A stretch of DNA of 64,000 bases from Sordaria brevicollis (GCA_033439795.1 JAUTDP010000004.1:248001-312000); one strand, 5' to 3'. Numbered from the stretch's first letter, positions 1-15,000 are shown. The notes: generated from the letters alone by a model not told the origin. Numbers and translations: made by a program.

Positions 1-3000
1 AAATTTATAAAAATATCGTTTTTTATCGAAGCTAAATTATTTAATAACCGCTCCCTATCCTTTAATACAAATATTAATAACGAAATAAATAATTATTTCA
101 CTATTATCGTAAACGAAAATTATAAGGATTAGAGTAATAGTAATTTTATATTAAAAATATTCTATAATAAATTACTAATTTTCTATCTATATTAATTTAA
201 TTCCTTTTTTTATAATAGCGTATAACGGGATAACGATAATTCTAAAATCTTTAATCCAAATCCGGTAATAACTAACGATACTTAAAAAAATTCAAAATTC
301 TTTAAATTCTTTTCCTCGGAGTTTAACTTTTTTAATAATATAATAAATCTATTCGCGAATCTTTTTAACTTTAATTTCATTTAGAAATTTGCCTTTAAAA
401 TTATAAATATAACCGATTAAAATTACTTCTCATTTATACTATTAGGACTTAATTACAACAATTATTCCGCTAGCAAATTTAACATTTAATAATACTCTAT
501 CGATATTAATAAAATATTTATAAATAAAGCGTCGAATTCCTTTATTATTAATTAATTCGTCGTTATACCAACTTTTTAGGCCTTTAATATAAATATCGTT
601 AAAATAAAGTTAATATACTTTAAAAATTAAATTATAAAGGATCCTAATTATTACCTTTATAAATTAAACGATTAAATTAGTTCTTCCTTAAGGTAGCGTT
701 ATTATATAGAATAAATTAAAAAATATTAAAAATATCATTAAATCCCGGCTTTCCTTATTAAATTAAATTTTATCGTATCTTAAGAATAAATTTAATAAAG
801 AAAGAATTTCGTACCTAATAAAATTTTCGCTAAAAGGTTCGTATCTTAGGGGTATATTAATATTACGAATAATTATTTTATTAATCTTCTAAACGTTATT
901 AATTAACCGGAATTTTCTATCCTTCTTTTAAATAAGAAACTAATTATTCCAATAAGAAATATAGCTTTCTTCCAGAATTCCGCGCTAAATACGCTCTTTA
1001 AATAGATTATAGACTTTTTTATATAAAATTTATAGAATAGGAATTACTTTCATTTACCAAATTAAATAAATAACCGTTTTAATCTTCTATTTTTCTACTA
1101 TATCTTTATAAATAAAACTACATTTAGAAAATTCCTAAATAAAGGCCTTTTCGCAATTAAAGAATATATAAATAAAAAGCTCAATTTCAATTTTATTAAA
1201 CAATTCATTCTTCTCCAAAATTTATTAAAATTTTTTAAACGTTAATCGGAAACCTTTAATTAATTCCGTAAATTATAGAATAATATATTTATCCTATTTA
1301 AATAAAAAATTATCTAATTATTCTTAAATTTTATACCAAATTTCCTCGAATTTCCGTTTCTTCTAATTAAAATTATTACTAGGTTTAAAACTATCCGAAA
1401 GCGCATTATCGATTAATTTTATCTTTTAAACGATTCTTTTATACAAAGTATTAATTTAAATAAACGGAGAAGAATTTTATAACGACGTAAAAAAAAATAA
1501 ATTAGCGAAGGACGGAATATCCTTCATTTTTTTAAATTTCGGGACCTTTTTCCCTTAATCCTTAGCGTTCTTAATTATTAATCTTCGTAATTCCCGAAAA
1601 AAGTTTTTACAAATCTTTTTCTTTACTCGGTTTTATACTACTCTACTTTCTAATTACTATTTTACTAGCAATTAATTTTCCAGAGGATTATTTATATTCT
1701 TCCTCTAATATTTTAAATTAATTTCTCTAATTAATTAAAAATAATCGGATAATACCTCCTCGTTATACCTTTTATTATATAATAAAATAATAATAGCATC
1801 CGTAGCTTCCTCTCCTAAAGAAAAATAATTTTTATTATTCTTATTAATTTTAATACCTTTTATAAATTTTTTATTATTTTCCTTAGGATTTATTTTAATA
1901 AATTTATAAAGCGATTTATTCGTTAGAATAGATTCCTAAGTATTATTTATAATAATAAAGCAAATAATTATAATAAAGGAATTAAACCCGCTACCCAAAG
2001 GCGTCTATTTACTCTTTAATAACGAAAAGAATATTAATTCTTATTCCTCCTATAATAAAATAAATATAAGCGGTTCCGACGTTAATATAATTTATTATAA
2101 CGTTAGTATTTCTAATAAACGGAAGATTAAATAGGATTTCGTAACGAAGGAACTAATTCCGAATAATTATAAAATATACCTTCCGACCTTTATCGAATAA
2201 AAAAATATCCTCTACTATTTTACCCTTAAATTATACCCTTCCGCTATTAGAATTAATATTGGCAATCGCATAATTTATATTATTAAAATTAAATTTATCG
2301 ATTAAATTAATAAATATAATATTAATTTCCGTACCGCTATTTAAAAGAGTTATAACCTTTTCGCCACTTTTAAATTTAATATTGACTATTAGCGTAAAAA
2401 AATTCTATATACGCGTAATTTCCTTATTAAGTAGTAATTTTTCGCTATAGAATATAATTTAAAAATCCTCTTTATAAATTCGAATTAATTCGTTTTTAAA
2501 TACCGTCTTAAAATTTACGATTTAATAATAAAATTAATATATTTACGCAGCGAGGATATTATTAAACTTCTTTTTCTAATCCTTATATAAAAACTCCTTA
2601 AATATTATAATAACGGTATTAATTTATAAATTGTATAAGCGGAATTAATTAGCTTTTAAACTATTATTTTTAGTAGCGTTATTATTATATATTAATTAAA
2701 GGGCTTCCTTAAGGGCCTTTTAATAATACTTAAAATCAATTAATTCTTTAAATAATTAACCGGACTTAAGAATAGCCGTAATTATATTTTTAAAAGTAAT
2801 TTATAATTTAATACCTATAATTTTATTAATAATCGGGTAATTTTCCTTAATCTAAATAATTTTATAATTTATATAATCCTTAAAATTATTAAAGTCTTTA
2901 GGCTTAAAAACGGATTTATTAATTAAAAATTTTTAAATTTTAATTAGAAATTCGTCTATAAATTTTAACGACTTAATAGCGGCGGTAAGAATTAATTCTA

Positions 3001-4762
3001 ATTAAAGAACTAATTTAAATACAATTTTAATTACTACTATTCGTACGTCTTTTTAATCCGTTATATTCTCTATATAAGGGTTGAAATTTAGCCTTCTTAT
3101 AAGTAATAATTATAACTTCTCCTTTCAATTTATATTAAAAGGGGGTTTACGAGGAATTATTAATCTTCCCCGTATTTAAATAAACGTAATAATAATTTCC
3201 CTCTTTATAATTTACTTTAGGACTTAAAATATTAAAAAAGACTTCTAAATAAAAAGCGGAAAAGATATTAAATATAGACTAATTAGGTTATAATTAATTT
3301 AGAGAGATAATTCGTTAATTAAAATTATATTATTTTAAGGATTAATTCGGTAACGATTTTAAACCTCTTATTACTTTTATTAATATTTTAATTCTAAGAA
3401 ATTAAAATTAGGGGTAAACTTATTAGGATAAACTTCGGTTTCCTATTCCCGGAATTTATTATACTTAGGGTATTTATTATAATAAACTATACAAGATTTA
3501 AATATATTTCTAAAACAATTTATACAAAAAATAATAGAAATTATATCGCTCGGAATATACTATATTAACTTAATATTATTTCCTAAATAAAATTATTACC
3601 TACGGCCTTATTCCTTATTAGCTTTAATTTAATAAATTTATCCTTTATTTATATAATAGTCTTTATCCTTATATTAATATTAAATATAATTAAATTATTT
3701 ATACTAATAGTAAATTATATTTTCCGTTAATTAAATTTATCTAATCGATTATACTATTATAATATTAACCTAAAGAGTATAATTACTCTTAAAAAAATTT
3801 CGGAAACGATTCTCAAAATTTTTAACTTATTAATTCGCTACCTTAATATAAATAATTTATATATTTTAAAAACTCTTAATTAAAACGTCTATAATAATAA
3901 GTTCCTTAATAATTTCTTATTTAACGGTTATAATCTTCTTTTTATTAAAATCTTTTTTACTATTAAAAATCTTAATCTTAATAATAATAATCTTCTCTAC
4001 TACCTTATTATCTTTATTATTATTACTATCATTAAAAGAATTAGAAAAATTATTAGAATTAAAATCGGAATTGCTATCTTCCCTTCGATAATAAATAGTA
4101 ATTTAATTAAAAAGCTTCGTAGAAAAATTAATTTACGTTATTTTAGAGAATTTATCTTCATCCTTACCGAAATAAATAATAAAATTAATATAATAACGGT
4201 AAAATAATTTCTTATAAAAACGTTTAATTATTAACCTTTCGATAACTTCCTAATTAATCTACTTTTACCGAATTAGCAATTAATAATATTTAAGAATAAT
4301 ATTATTAATAGCTTTTTTATTATTCTTAATACACTTATAATAAAAGTCCTAAAGCTTATTTACGTTAAAATTTATCTACTCCGGGTCGTAAATATAATAA
4401 ATAGTACAAAATTTATTATAAAACTTTACTTACGTAATAGGCTCGTTCTCTTTCTTAATAAAATAAATAATACCCTTAATAATATTTCGGAATTAGGGCT
4501 TATACTATCGGTATTATACGTTAATTTTTTCTTTATTATTACGCTATTTAACGAAATTCGTTCTATCCTCGAAATTTAAAAAGAATTTAATAATATTCTT
4601 ATTTTTAAACTTCTTCTTAAAATTAAAATCTTTCGAAGAATATATAAAGAACGTCGTAATTATCTAATTTAAAATAGGGTTAAAGTTCTATTACTAATCC
4701 TAATTACTATTATCCTTATTCTCGGAATAAGTCTAATAATTAAAAATTTAACTAAAATTCAT
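1..4762 (-). mobile_element. RIP-degraded Ty3/Gypsy retrotransposon (gag-pol), 3' part off the window
   Basis: The minus strand reads as a decayed gag-pol with many stop codons. Near 4762 there is an ATG opening a gag-like stretch, and around 3400-3540 a cysteine-containing stretch that could be a decayed nucleocapsid. From about 1300 down to 1 the frame resembles reverse transcriptase and RNase H of a fungal Gypsy clade. The active-site box reads YFNDIYIKG near 580-610 (expected YxDDIxxKG), followed by LDRVL-like and VGYI-like blocks and a YYRIWIKDF block near 220-260. Changes are consistent with RIP. Integrase and the 3' LTR would lie left of the window. The family call rests on motif order; exact domain limits are approximate. 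Confidence 0.7.
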
Positions 4763-5249
4763 TATATCTAGAAGGGGAGAGGGTAAAGAACGTATAAGAG
4801 GTATAAGGGGAGATAAATAAAAAAGCGAAGAAATAAATACGGAAAAGGGATTAATAAATATAATAAGTAAATTAATTATTAATTAAAAATTATTATAAAT
4901 AAAAATTATTAACTTTAATACTAATATCGATAAATATCCTATTAACTTATCGTTAATAAAGGATATAAAATAGTAAAAAATACTCGGAGGGGAACCTCTT
5001 ATTAAATAAACGCTAATATAAAATACTATTATATCCTTATACAAAATTTAACCCTTTACCAATAGAAGATAAATTATACTTTAATTAATATTAAATAATA
5101 CAATATATATCGGACTTAATTAAATAAATTACTATATACTAAAGTAAGGGGGTTAAAAATCGTTAAATAAATATACTACATCCTAAAAATTCCAACGACG
5201 CGTATTAAAATAAAGTTCTTAAAATTATTAAATAAATATTTTATATATT

Positions 5250-5700
5250 CGAAGCCCCGGCGCCAATTATTATTCGCTTATATATACCCTATTATCGGAT
5301 TTACGCAAAATATTAATTTAATATTAAAATCGGAGCGAAACTTCTAATTTAACAATATTTACTTCAATCATCGGCCTCAAAACCGGGAATCTATTATCAA
5401 ATCCTCGGCTAATCGGTTATCGTTCGCTTAATATCGAAAATTATAAATTTTCTAAATCTATAATCTATTCCTAATTTAATTTCTAAAAACGCTTCTACAA
5501 CGTATAATAACTAACATTAAAAAGGCTATAATTGCGTTCACGCTCATCCCATATATTACTTCATCTCTACAACGAATCCCGCGGTATATTTAAAATAATA
5601 TATTTCTAATTCTATTTTAATATTTATTCTTTATTATTTTTTTTTTACAACCGTCGGATTATTAAAATTCCTAATCTTATCGTTTTAAAGTATTAAATCC
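5250..5700 (-). repeat. Probable 5' LTR/primer-binding region of the minus-strand Gypsy element
   Basis: On the minus strand, at about 5256-5270, the sequence TTGGCGCCGGGGC occurs. It resembles a retroelement primer-binding site (TGGCGCC type) and lies about 490 bp upstream of the gag start at 4762. The LTR would occupy the bases above it. Its outer border and target duplication were not identified, because the partner LTR is outside the window. Confidence 0.35.
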
Positions 5701-6480
5701 GCTTTAACCAATTTAGCTAAAAATTTGAAACTCAATCTCGTCTTTATTACTATTTAAAATAAAGAATAAAAACAACCCCAAATAATTACTACCACTACAA
5801 TAATTAAGAAAGGAACTATATTAAAAACTTCTAATAAAATTAAAAGAATAAAGAGGAAAGTAAATTTATAGGGGAGAAAGGAGTAATTTAATAATAGGAA
5901 TATCTTTTTCGATTTAATTATATCTTTTCTTTTACTTATTATAAAGGTAGGGTTAAGAAGTCTTAAAGACTTAATTAAGGAGCTAATTTTCACTAAATTA
6001 AAGAAGATTTTTTATCTCAAAAATTAAATAAAATTTAATTATTATTCTAGTAAAAGTTGCCTAACCTTCTTTCTTTTCTTTCTAATTACCCTTCTCTCCT
6101 TTTATTCCTTTAGAGCTTTCTTTCTTTCCATATAAAAGTCCGAAATTCATTCTACAGCTTTCTTTCTTAATCTGCTCAATGTACTACTGTCATGCTTCCT
6201 TCAAATTAGCTCATTATGATGCATCCTTGTCCTGTACCTCTTTTCTCAGATCATGACTAGGGAAAATCCCTGGAAGAATTCCTCCAGAATGAAAAACTAC
6301 GAAAAATTTTCGAAAAAATTCGGAAAAAATCTGCTGTCTAGCCGTATACCCTTATACCTGTTTATCCGCCCCATTTCACTATTAATAATATTATTAGAAT
6401 TTTTATTAAAATCGTTAAAACCCCTAACCTTATTAAATAAATTCGAAGAAAAAGAGGTATTCTTATCCTTATTTTTATTA
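5700..6480. other. AT-rich stretch without a supported gene
   Basis: I see no gene here. Short open frames at 5754-5993 and 6253-6516 are composed of Leu/Ile/Lys/Phe codons, as expected from AT-rich noise. A less mutated patch around 6160-6350 breaks the RIP pattern and may mark a junction between two degraded elements. Confidence 0.4.
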
Positions 6481-8640
6481 TCCTTTTTAGCTTTATTATT
6501 GCGGAAAATATATTAATTAATTTCGACTGCTTTTTTAATTATTAAAGCGTATTAATTAAAAATTATATCTTCTTATTTATATCTTTAAAAAAATGCGTTT
6601 TAAATATTATTAGGGAATTTCTAATTAAATTTTTATTTTTATAAATTAAACGGGCGATTATATTCTCTAATTAAGCGAATGAATTTATTACGGAATTTTT
6701 AAAAATTATCGTTTATTTTAAATTTTAAATCGTTAAATTCGTAAATAGCTTTCTCTTTATAATTATAATCGTAGTATTTAATACGTAAATAAATTAATAA
6801 TTTATTAAAAATTTTAATATTATAAAAATTATTAACGAAGTAAAATTTAAAGTTTTAAATAGCTTTATTAGCGGTATAATTCTCGATATATATTTTCTTA
6901 ACTTTATTATCGAAAAAGTAATCGGTATTCAATTTAAATTTATTAAAAATATAATAATATTAAATATTAAAGGTAATAATATCCTTATCCTTCTCGTTAT
7001 AAAAATAGGGTAGGTTCTTTTCTTTAATTAATAAACGTCTACGGTTAATTATAGAAAAATCGGTAGTAAAAGTCTCTTTATAATAGCCTCTTTCGTTATT
7101 ATCTTCGTTATAATTAATATAATTAATATAATTATAGCGTTCGAAATTCTTAGGAATTAAAAAAACGACTTTCTTTTTACGGAAATTAATATTTTTTTTA
7201 TGGAAATTAATATTCTCTTTAATTAAAATAGCAATTATAATATATAAATTAATTATATCGTCGTTCCGAATAGCTATTACTCCTCTTAATTCTTCGGCTT
7301 AAACCTTTATAATTATTAAATTATTTTTAACTTTAGCGAATTCCTTTTCTTTTTCAATTAAATCGCGACGGGTCTCGTTCTATTTAATAAAAAAGCGGAA
7401 ATAGGAAGGGCAACCCTTAATTAAAAAATTTTTTTTTTATTCGTAAAAGGTACCCTATTTATTAATACGGTTATCGTTAAACGGAATATTATTTTAAACC
7501 TTTCTATTATTAAATAAATTATCGTTTTAACCGTCGTTAAACGGAATATTATTCTAAATTCCCTTATTAAAATAATCGGTAATTTAGCGTAATATAATAA
7601 ATTAAATTTAAAATTTATAGTTCTTTTTGTATAACGTAGCGTTTTTATAATGTAAAGTCTTGTAATCGTCCGATTCGAAATTAGGATTTTTATTTTTATA
7701 GGCCTTTAATAATTAACGTATTAAAAATATATTCTTACTTTATTCCTTACGTAAATCCTTACGGAAATATTTATTATTTATTTCGGCGCTCTTTTAATAT
7801 TTTAATAAATTAGCGGCGTATTTATATATTTATCTTAAATTAATATTTAAATTAATAGTAATAATTTAATATCCTTGTGATTAGGAAAGAATAGCCTTAA
7901 TTAAAATAATTCGCAATTTAATTTCTTCGAAAATAATATATACGCCCTTAGGATCTTCGATAATAGATTTAAAAATATCGAAGTTTATTAATGAAATATT
8001 ACTATTATTCTATTCCTAATAATTTTAACCTATAACCGTTAGAATTTTAAAGGTAAAAGTTAAATAACCCTTATTATATTAGGCCTAATATTTTATAATC
8101 GTATTAATCTTTATATATAGGAAACCGAATAAATCTTCCGTATTAAATATATAACGAACGTTAGCGAATTTATTAATAATTTCCTAATTAAAAAATATAA
8201 TAGTTTTATTTATATCCTCCGGAATATTATAATCCTTTAAATTAAATTTATTAATGTTATATAATTAAATATCCTATTTCTCTTTAAAAGTACCGATTAT
8301 AATATTATTAAGCGAACGACGCTTAAAAGTATTATTTTATTAAATAATTATATTAAGAATAATAAATATATTTATAATATTAAATTTAATTTATTCGATT
8401 ACGAATTTATTAAATATATTCTTCTTCTAAATTTCGTTTATTTAAACGCTCTTAATAGTAAATAACTTAGCGGTCTTAACCGCGGCAACCTTTTCGTCGG
8501 GGGTATACGCTATTATAATTAATTACGAGGGTATATATTATAATTACTTTAATCGGTAAATAAATTTAAGATATTTAAATACTTCCCTAATATATTAAGA
8601 ATAATTTTATAATTATTATAAGCGACGTAATTACGAGAAA
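6480..8640 (-). mobile_element. RIP-degraded retrotransposon remnant, gag-like
   Basis: Read on the minus strand, one frame is mostly continuous apart from RIP stop codons. At about 6560-6760 it reads like a retroviral capsid segment (a conserved F-R-N-K-F-I-R-L-I-R pattern followed by a basic and aromatic run). The upstream part near 7900-8400 is also translatable but was not recognised. No pol region follows in the remaining space, so this is a truncated copy. It could be the gag of an otherwise missing Gypsy or Copia element. Confidence 0.4.
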
Positions 8641-8699
8641 TAAATTTAATACGTTAAATTTAGGTCTATTATAGAATTATAAAATAAAGAAGAAAAGAA

Positions 8700-8878
8700 A
8701 AAAACGAATAAAGGGCGCGCCCCGCGCTAGGGTTTATACTTGGGCGCGGGCGACTTATAAAGGTGGCACGTAGTTACGTGCGTTGGTGCGGTTAACCTCT
8801 ATTAGGGTGACCGCCTAAGCGATAACCGGTCCGCTAGATAGGGCCCTAATAGGGACCCTGTCCGCTAGCGCCGTGATA
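8700..8878. other. GC-rich fragment within the AT-rich block, possible LTR piece
   Basis: This 180-bp patch is much richer in G+C than its surroundings and contains few RIP-type changes. On the minus strand it carries a TATAAG motif (CCTTTATAAG) and short inverted words such as GGGCCCTAATAGGGACCC. It sits where the Copia coding homology stops abruptly at about 8880. It may be an LTR promoter of the neighbouring remnant or an unrelated insertion. Confidence 0.3.
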
Positions 8879-8879
8879 A

Positions 8880-11739
8880 AAATTATAAATTAAATTAATA
8901 TAAATTAATTTCAAATAAATTATTCTTTATAAATATTTAAAAATTTATTTTATAACGGTAATATACGCTTTAATAGGGTTAAATATATACTTATTATAAT
9001 AAGATACGGCGAAAATAATATTTAGGTAAATCCCGAATATTATATATATTAAAGAATTAATAATATTAGTATACTAAGCCTTATTTTCCTTAAATACTTC
9101 GAACCTTAAAGGCAGTTCCGGAATCTTTAATATAGAAATAGGAATTTTAATAAGGTTGGCGTCCTAGACGTAAAAGTTCTGTAAAATCTTTTTAATATAA
9201 ACTTTTTAAAATAAATAAATTAAATAATTTACCCGGTCGTATAAAATAACTATATTTAAATAAAATAAATATAGGCCTATATCTACTATTTAAAATTATT
9301 TATTAAAAATTTCTTTAAATTCCTTGATTTTAGCCTTAAAAGGGCCGGCGATTAGTAAATTATTAATATAGATAGTAATATATATTTATTCTTTATAGAA
9401 AATACCGTTATCTATAGTAAATAAAATAAAGTTTTAGTCTTTAAGGAAAGTAAATAAAGTCTAATATGAAATTCGTAAAATTATTTAAATTTATGAAATA
9501 TTTTATTAAAACGATATATTAAGTTAGGGTTATTATTAAAACCTAAAAGTTATTCTATATAAATATCCTATACTATTATATTATAGAAGAAAGCTATTTA
9601 TATATTTATTTATTCGAATTCTAGGTCGAGAATAATAATAATAGCGAAAATAATTTTATATAATATTAATTTTATAATTATAGCGAAGGTTTCGTTATAA
9701 TTAATTCCTTCTATTTATTCAAAATTACGGACGACCTATCAAACTTTATAGTAAAGGATTTTTTTATTAATACTTATTTTAAATTTATAAATTTCTTTAC
9801 CTAATAATATTTTACGTCCTATAGGTTTAAGGACGAAGGTCTATATATTATTATATATAAAAAACTTATATTTCATATTTATAATTTATTACTATTCGGG
9901 TTAATAGGGCAAATTGTAGGCTTACTAATAATTCTTAAATTTAAAAAGTTTTTCATTATAAATAAATAAACTTAAGAAATATATATATAAGGGTAAAAAT
10001 AGAATTTAAAATTAGGACAATAAGTTGTAAATAGCGGAAGCGGAGTTTTAGGTATATATAACTAATAGCTTCGGTTTATTAAGCATTATATCTTTTAATA
10101 TAAATAATATTATAAATCGGAGAAGAGGGTTCTAAATAGGCTTACTCTAGCGGTTTCAATAATTTATTAAACTCTCCGCCTAATTATAATATGAAAGTAG
10201 GGGAATAGGAGGTAATTCCCCCTAAATTATTCGTAGTAATTCCCCTAAAATTGTTAAAATAATTAAAATTTATTATTAAATTACTCTAATTTCAACCGGA
10301 ATATCTAAAAATAAATAATCTATAGAAAACGGTTATAAAGTTAATTCTTTATAAAACGTGAACGTCGGAACTAATTCCCTATTTATATTTAGAAATATAT
10401 TTATTAAAAATTATATCGTAGGTTATAATAACCGTTCCTTTATTTAATAAAATAATATAATTTTATAACCTATTATAATTAAATATTTAATAAAGGGCAT
10501 TTAAAGGATAAAGTTTATTTGGAAATTTATATTTAATTATTTTAAAGTATTTAAAAGAATTAAATACCTTTAAATAAGATAAATTAGGTTTAGTATTAAA
10601 TTATACTTTATATAAAGTTTTGCTAATAATGGAATTTAAACTATAATTCTTTAAATATATAACCGAATTTAATAAATAAGGCTATAATTTAAAATCGAAG
10701 TTTATATTTTCGAATAATACTATAAAACGTTTAAAAAATATACTATTAAAGCGTTCTATAATATTATTCTATTAATACTATTTAATAATAATATATTATA
10801 AAATAATATATTAATTATAATATAAATCGATAACAGTTTGATTTTAATTTTCGCCCGTATAATTTAATTAAACGTTTAAAACCTTATATTCGCGGGTTTC
10901 GGTCCGCGTAAATTAAATAAAAAAAATACTAAATAATTCAAATTTATAATTAAAAGGGTATATTTATGAGAATTAAATAAAATAATCGATAATAACCAAT
11001 TAATAACGCTACTAATTAACGTTTATAATTTAAAATAGTTTTATTATATTAAAGTAAATTTATTTAAATGGAGTTATACTTCGGTAAATGATTCTTTATA
11101 TAATTATTATTTTAAACGGCCGGTTACGTAAATTTTATATATATAATTAATTGAGAAAGGGGTTATATTTATAAATATATTTATAAATCATTTAACGTTT
11201 TATTCCCCGAAATAGTTTAAACGTTTATATTAAAAACGCTAATAATTTAAAATATAATACGTAGCGAGGGTAAAGCGAATTTTAAGGGGAATATACGGTT
11301 AATTTAGGAAATAAAAATTGCGAACCTTTATTCCCGTAAAACGAATACGGGCTAGGGTCCTTAAAGTAACCGTAAAACGACTATTTTATTTAATAATGTA
11401 GAAGGATATACCCTATCCCCGAAATTCAAATAAAGAAATTAAATTGTAGGCGGCAATTAGATAATAATATAAGTTTTTTAATAGTAAATAACTCTACCGT
11501 CCTATAATTATTATAAGGATTTTAAAAATACCGATTATAGTAAATGTAATAGAAATATTATTAACGCTATAAATAAGCGGTTCCGAATAGGGTTAAAATT
11601 TTCCAAAAAACCCGTTACAATAATAAAATATATAATTAATTATATTTATATTTAAAGTAATAAGGTATTTAAAATTAAATAAAAAGTACTTTATATATTA
11701 AATAGTAAATAAAATAAATATTTTAAAGCCTAAGTGGAA
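8880..11739 (-). mobile_element. RIP-degraded Ty1/Copia retrotransposon pol (integrase to RNase H)
   Basis: Minus-strand translation, ignoring stop codons, gives Copia motifs in the proper order. Around 11000-11600 there are protease/integrase-like blocks (a NLISL block, then a segment like the integrase core). At 9340-9385 the active site reads YINNLLIAGP, a mutated form of YVDDLLIAGP. At 9150-9260 a block like LYLSQKVYIEKIL follows, then QDAN. At 8900-9080 there is a stretch like IGSLMYxMLGTRPDIAFAVS with RIP substitutions. Homology ends near 8880, so RNase H and the 3' LTR are missing. The 5' part is separated by the Gypsy insertion at 11745. Confidence 0.75.
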
Positions 11740-11744
11740 ATTTT
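11740..11744. repeat. Target-site duplication, left copy (ATTTT)
   Basis: ATTTT directly precedes the TG start of the left LTR. The same five bases follow the right LTR at 19529-19533. Five bp is the size normally made by Gypsy integrases. Confidence 0.8.
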
Positions 11745-12030
11745 TGTAAGGGTATCGCTAGGAAGGCTTAGGGGGACCCGTACAACTAGGGCATAGTGGC
11801 CCAGGACGACGGATAAAATAGCGGATAAGATAAGGATAATAGGATATAATATAGAGGAAAGGATTTCGGAATCCAAGCGCCGACCGTTCTAGACCTATAG
11901 GGAAGCGTACAAATATAAAAGAGGATAATTCCTAATTAAAAATTTATATTTAATTAAATTAAAATCTTTCTCTTAAAATAAATTTACTTTATATAATTTA
12001 TTTTCACCCTTTTATACTTATAATTTTATA
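11745..12030 (+). repeat. Left LTR of the nested Gypsy element
   Basis: It begins TGTAAGGGTATC and ends TTTATA, and aligns end to end with 19243-19528. In the sections compared, the two LTRs differ by transitions only. The original terminus was probably TG...CA; CA has become TA in this copy. Confidence 0.85.
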
Positions 12031-15000
12031 ATTCTTTAGCCTCTATAATTCTGTTAACGAAGGCCGTAAATATAATTAATAAATATAAGGAGAATTCGCG
12101 CGGAAAAGGCATTATTAATTTTCGCTATAAAAATAATATAAGCCCGATATAAAAAATGTATAACTACCTACGTATTATTAATAATATAATTGAAAATTCC
12201 GCCGATAAAGGGGTTACCGATAAATATAAGGAAGACGATCGCGAAGTAGCGTCCTACGAACCCGAAAATAATACTACTTTAGAAAATTTTAGTAATAAAT
12301 ATAATAATATTAATAATAATAAGCTGTAACCCGAATTTATATTATATAAAAAAGCTGAAGGTAATTTTAAATAAGAGATTTAAATACGGTTTAAAGAGCG
12401 GTATTTAATAAAGAATTTATATATTTTTAACTATTATTATTTTAAAAACCCTTATTAACGGAGGGAATATTATATTAATAGGGCGGAATAATAATTATAA
12501 TTGGAATTTTATTAGGGTAGGAGCTTTTTAAAGTCCGATTGGCGTAACCGCTCTTTATCCGTATATAGCCGTTTATTAAGCGAATATTTTCAATCCCGCT
12601 TTTATTTTTATTTTTATTCCTATTCCTAATTTTACGCTTATTCTTATTCCCGGACCCGCTCCCGCTCTTTATTTGCCCAATTTAACCGATTTAATTATTT
12701 TAGTAACTTTTCCCCCGCGTAAGAACGTCGTAAGCGGTAAGCGTTCTGCGAATATAAGCGCGCAAAATAGCGCGAACGCTAAAGATTTGTAAAAATAATA
12801 TTATAATTTTTATAAATATTATTATAATTTATATAAAAAATTATAAGTTAAGGAGATAAAGAATCCTATTTATATCCCCCTATATATAATATTCGTAAAT
12901 TAATAATAAATAATACGAATACCGAAATCGAAGATTAAATCGATAATATTAAAAACGATAATTAAATTCGTAAAAGTATTAATACTTATTAATTTATTTA
13001 ATAAGCCTTTTCTAAAGCCGATAATTTTATAATTATTTTATAACGTATATATTTTATTACCCTCTTCGATAATAAAGGTTAAAAGCGATTTATAATATAG
13101 GAAGAGTTTTTAAAATTTATTTATAAAAAATATATTACCCCCGAAATTTATAAATTCGATATTAAAGAATAATTATTATTTATACGTTAAAATAATAATA
13201 AAGACTTGTAAAAATTATAGGACCGATATTAACGTAATTATTAATAATTTAGTAAAAACGTTATTATAAATAAATAATCGATATATAATTTTTTTTTTTA
13301 ATTAAAGAAGGATATACGCGATTATTTTCGTACGTACTAAATCCCTATTAATAATTTAATAAAAATTACTTCGAAGGTAATAAATTAATAAACCGAATTT
13401 AAAAATAAAAAATAAACCCCGAAGGACGAAATAAATAAAGGTTATTATAACGAATAGTCTTCGTATTATAAGAAGTCTTTAAATAATAAACGCTCTAATT
13501 ATAATAGGGATTATAACCGAAATTATAACCGGGATTATAACCGGGATTACAATTCCGAAGGGCGTAAAGGCCGTAAAAAAGACTAATCTTTTAATAAATA
13601 GAATAGGGGTAATAACGAATCCAGTTTAAATTATTATAATTATAGAGATAAAGGATATTACGCTCGTAATTATATAAAATATAGAAAAATAAATAATTAA
13701 AATTAACCGAGAAAGAAGGTTATTATTTAAAATATAATTACCGAATAAAATATTAAACGTAATAATAATAAAGAAGATAATTATATTTCGGATATTAAAG
13801 GGTCGGTAAAAGGTTAAACCCTATAAAAGAATTATTATTCAACGGGGTTAATAATTTTAAAACGGTTAGAAGAAACGGGTTAGGTAAAACTTCTATAATA
13901 TTAATTACGCTAAGGGGTCGCCGATTAGAAGAATATATAAATTTAAATTCGGGAATAAAAATTAATATTATATATAAGAATTTCGTAAAGAAGTATAAAT
14001 TGAAAAAAATAGAAACTAATATTCTATTTATCTTAATAAGTATAAATAATAGAGAAATATATTATTATAGAGCGTACGAATTAACGTTTATTCTAAAAGA
14101 TTAAAAGGGTTAAGAAAGAGAATTTATTTAATTATTTTATATAATCCGAAGAAATAGTTAAATATTATTATTATTATTATTTATACCGGGTATAAGTTTT
14201 AAAAATATTATTATATATATTAATAAGAACGAATTTAAATTTAAAAAGGTACTTTTTATTAATATTATAATTCTTATACGTAAAATAATATATAATAACC
14301 GAATTTATATTATTAATTTAATTTTAATATATAATTTATTAAAGCCGGATTTTAAAAACGTAAACGAAGATAAAGAGCCGCCTAAAGGTACGGCGGATAA
14401 TATTCCCCCAACGTTAAAAGGGTTTAAAGATATATTTTCTAAAGAAAAGGTTAAAATATTATTATAATTATTAGACGTTAAATATAAAATTATCCTTAAG
14501 GAAGGGGAGAAGGTATTTAATATCCTTATTTACCTTCTATTTACTATATAATTAAAAACGTTACGCGAATATTTAAAGGAGAATTTGCAAATTAATTATA
14601 TCTATTACTTTTAAAATTCTATTAGAGTATTAATTTTATTTATATTTAAAAAGGACGGTATATTACGATTATATATCGATTATTAAGGATTAAATAAAAT
14701 TATTATTAAAAATCGATACCCGCTATTATTAATTAGCGAATTAATAGACCGAATAATTAACGTTAAAGTATTTTTTAAAATTAATTTACGCGAAGCGTAT
14801 TATTAAATCCGTATTAAAGAAGGGGATTAATAGAAAACCGTTTTTAAAACGCGGTATAATTATTTCGAATATATAATAATATTATTCGGATTTATAAATA
14901 TACCCGCTATATTTTAAATATATATATATAAAGTATTTATAGGATTTATCGATTATATTTACGTAATATATTTTAACGATATTTTAATCTATTCGAACTT

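Noticed and set aside
6253..6516. 87-codon plus-strand open frame
   Set aside because: Leu/Lys/Ile-rich frame in AT-rich RIP sequence at the edge of a degraded element; no motif.
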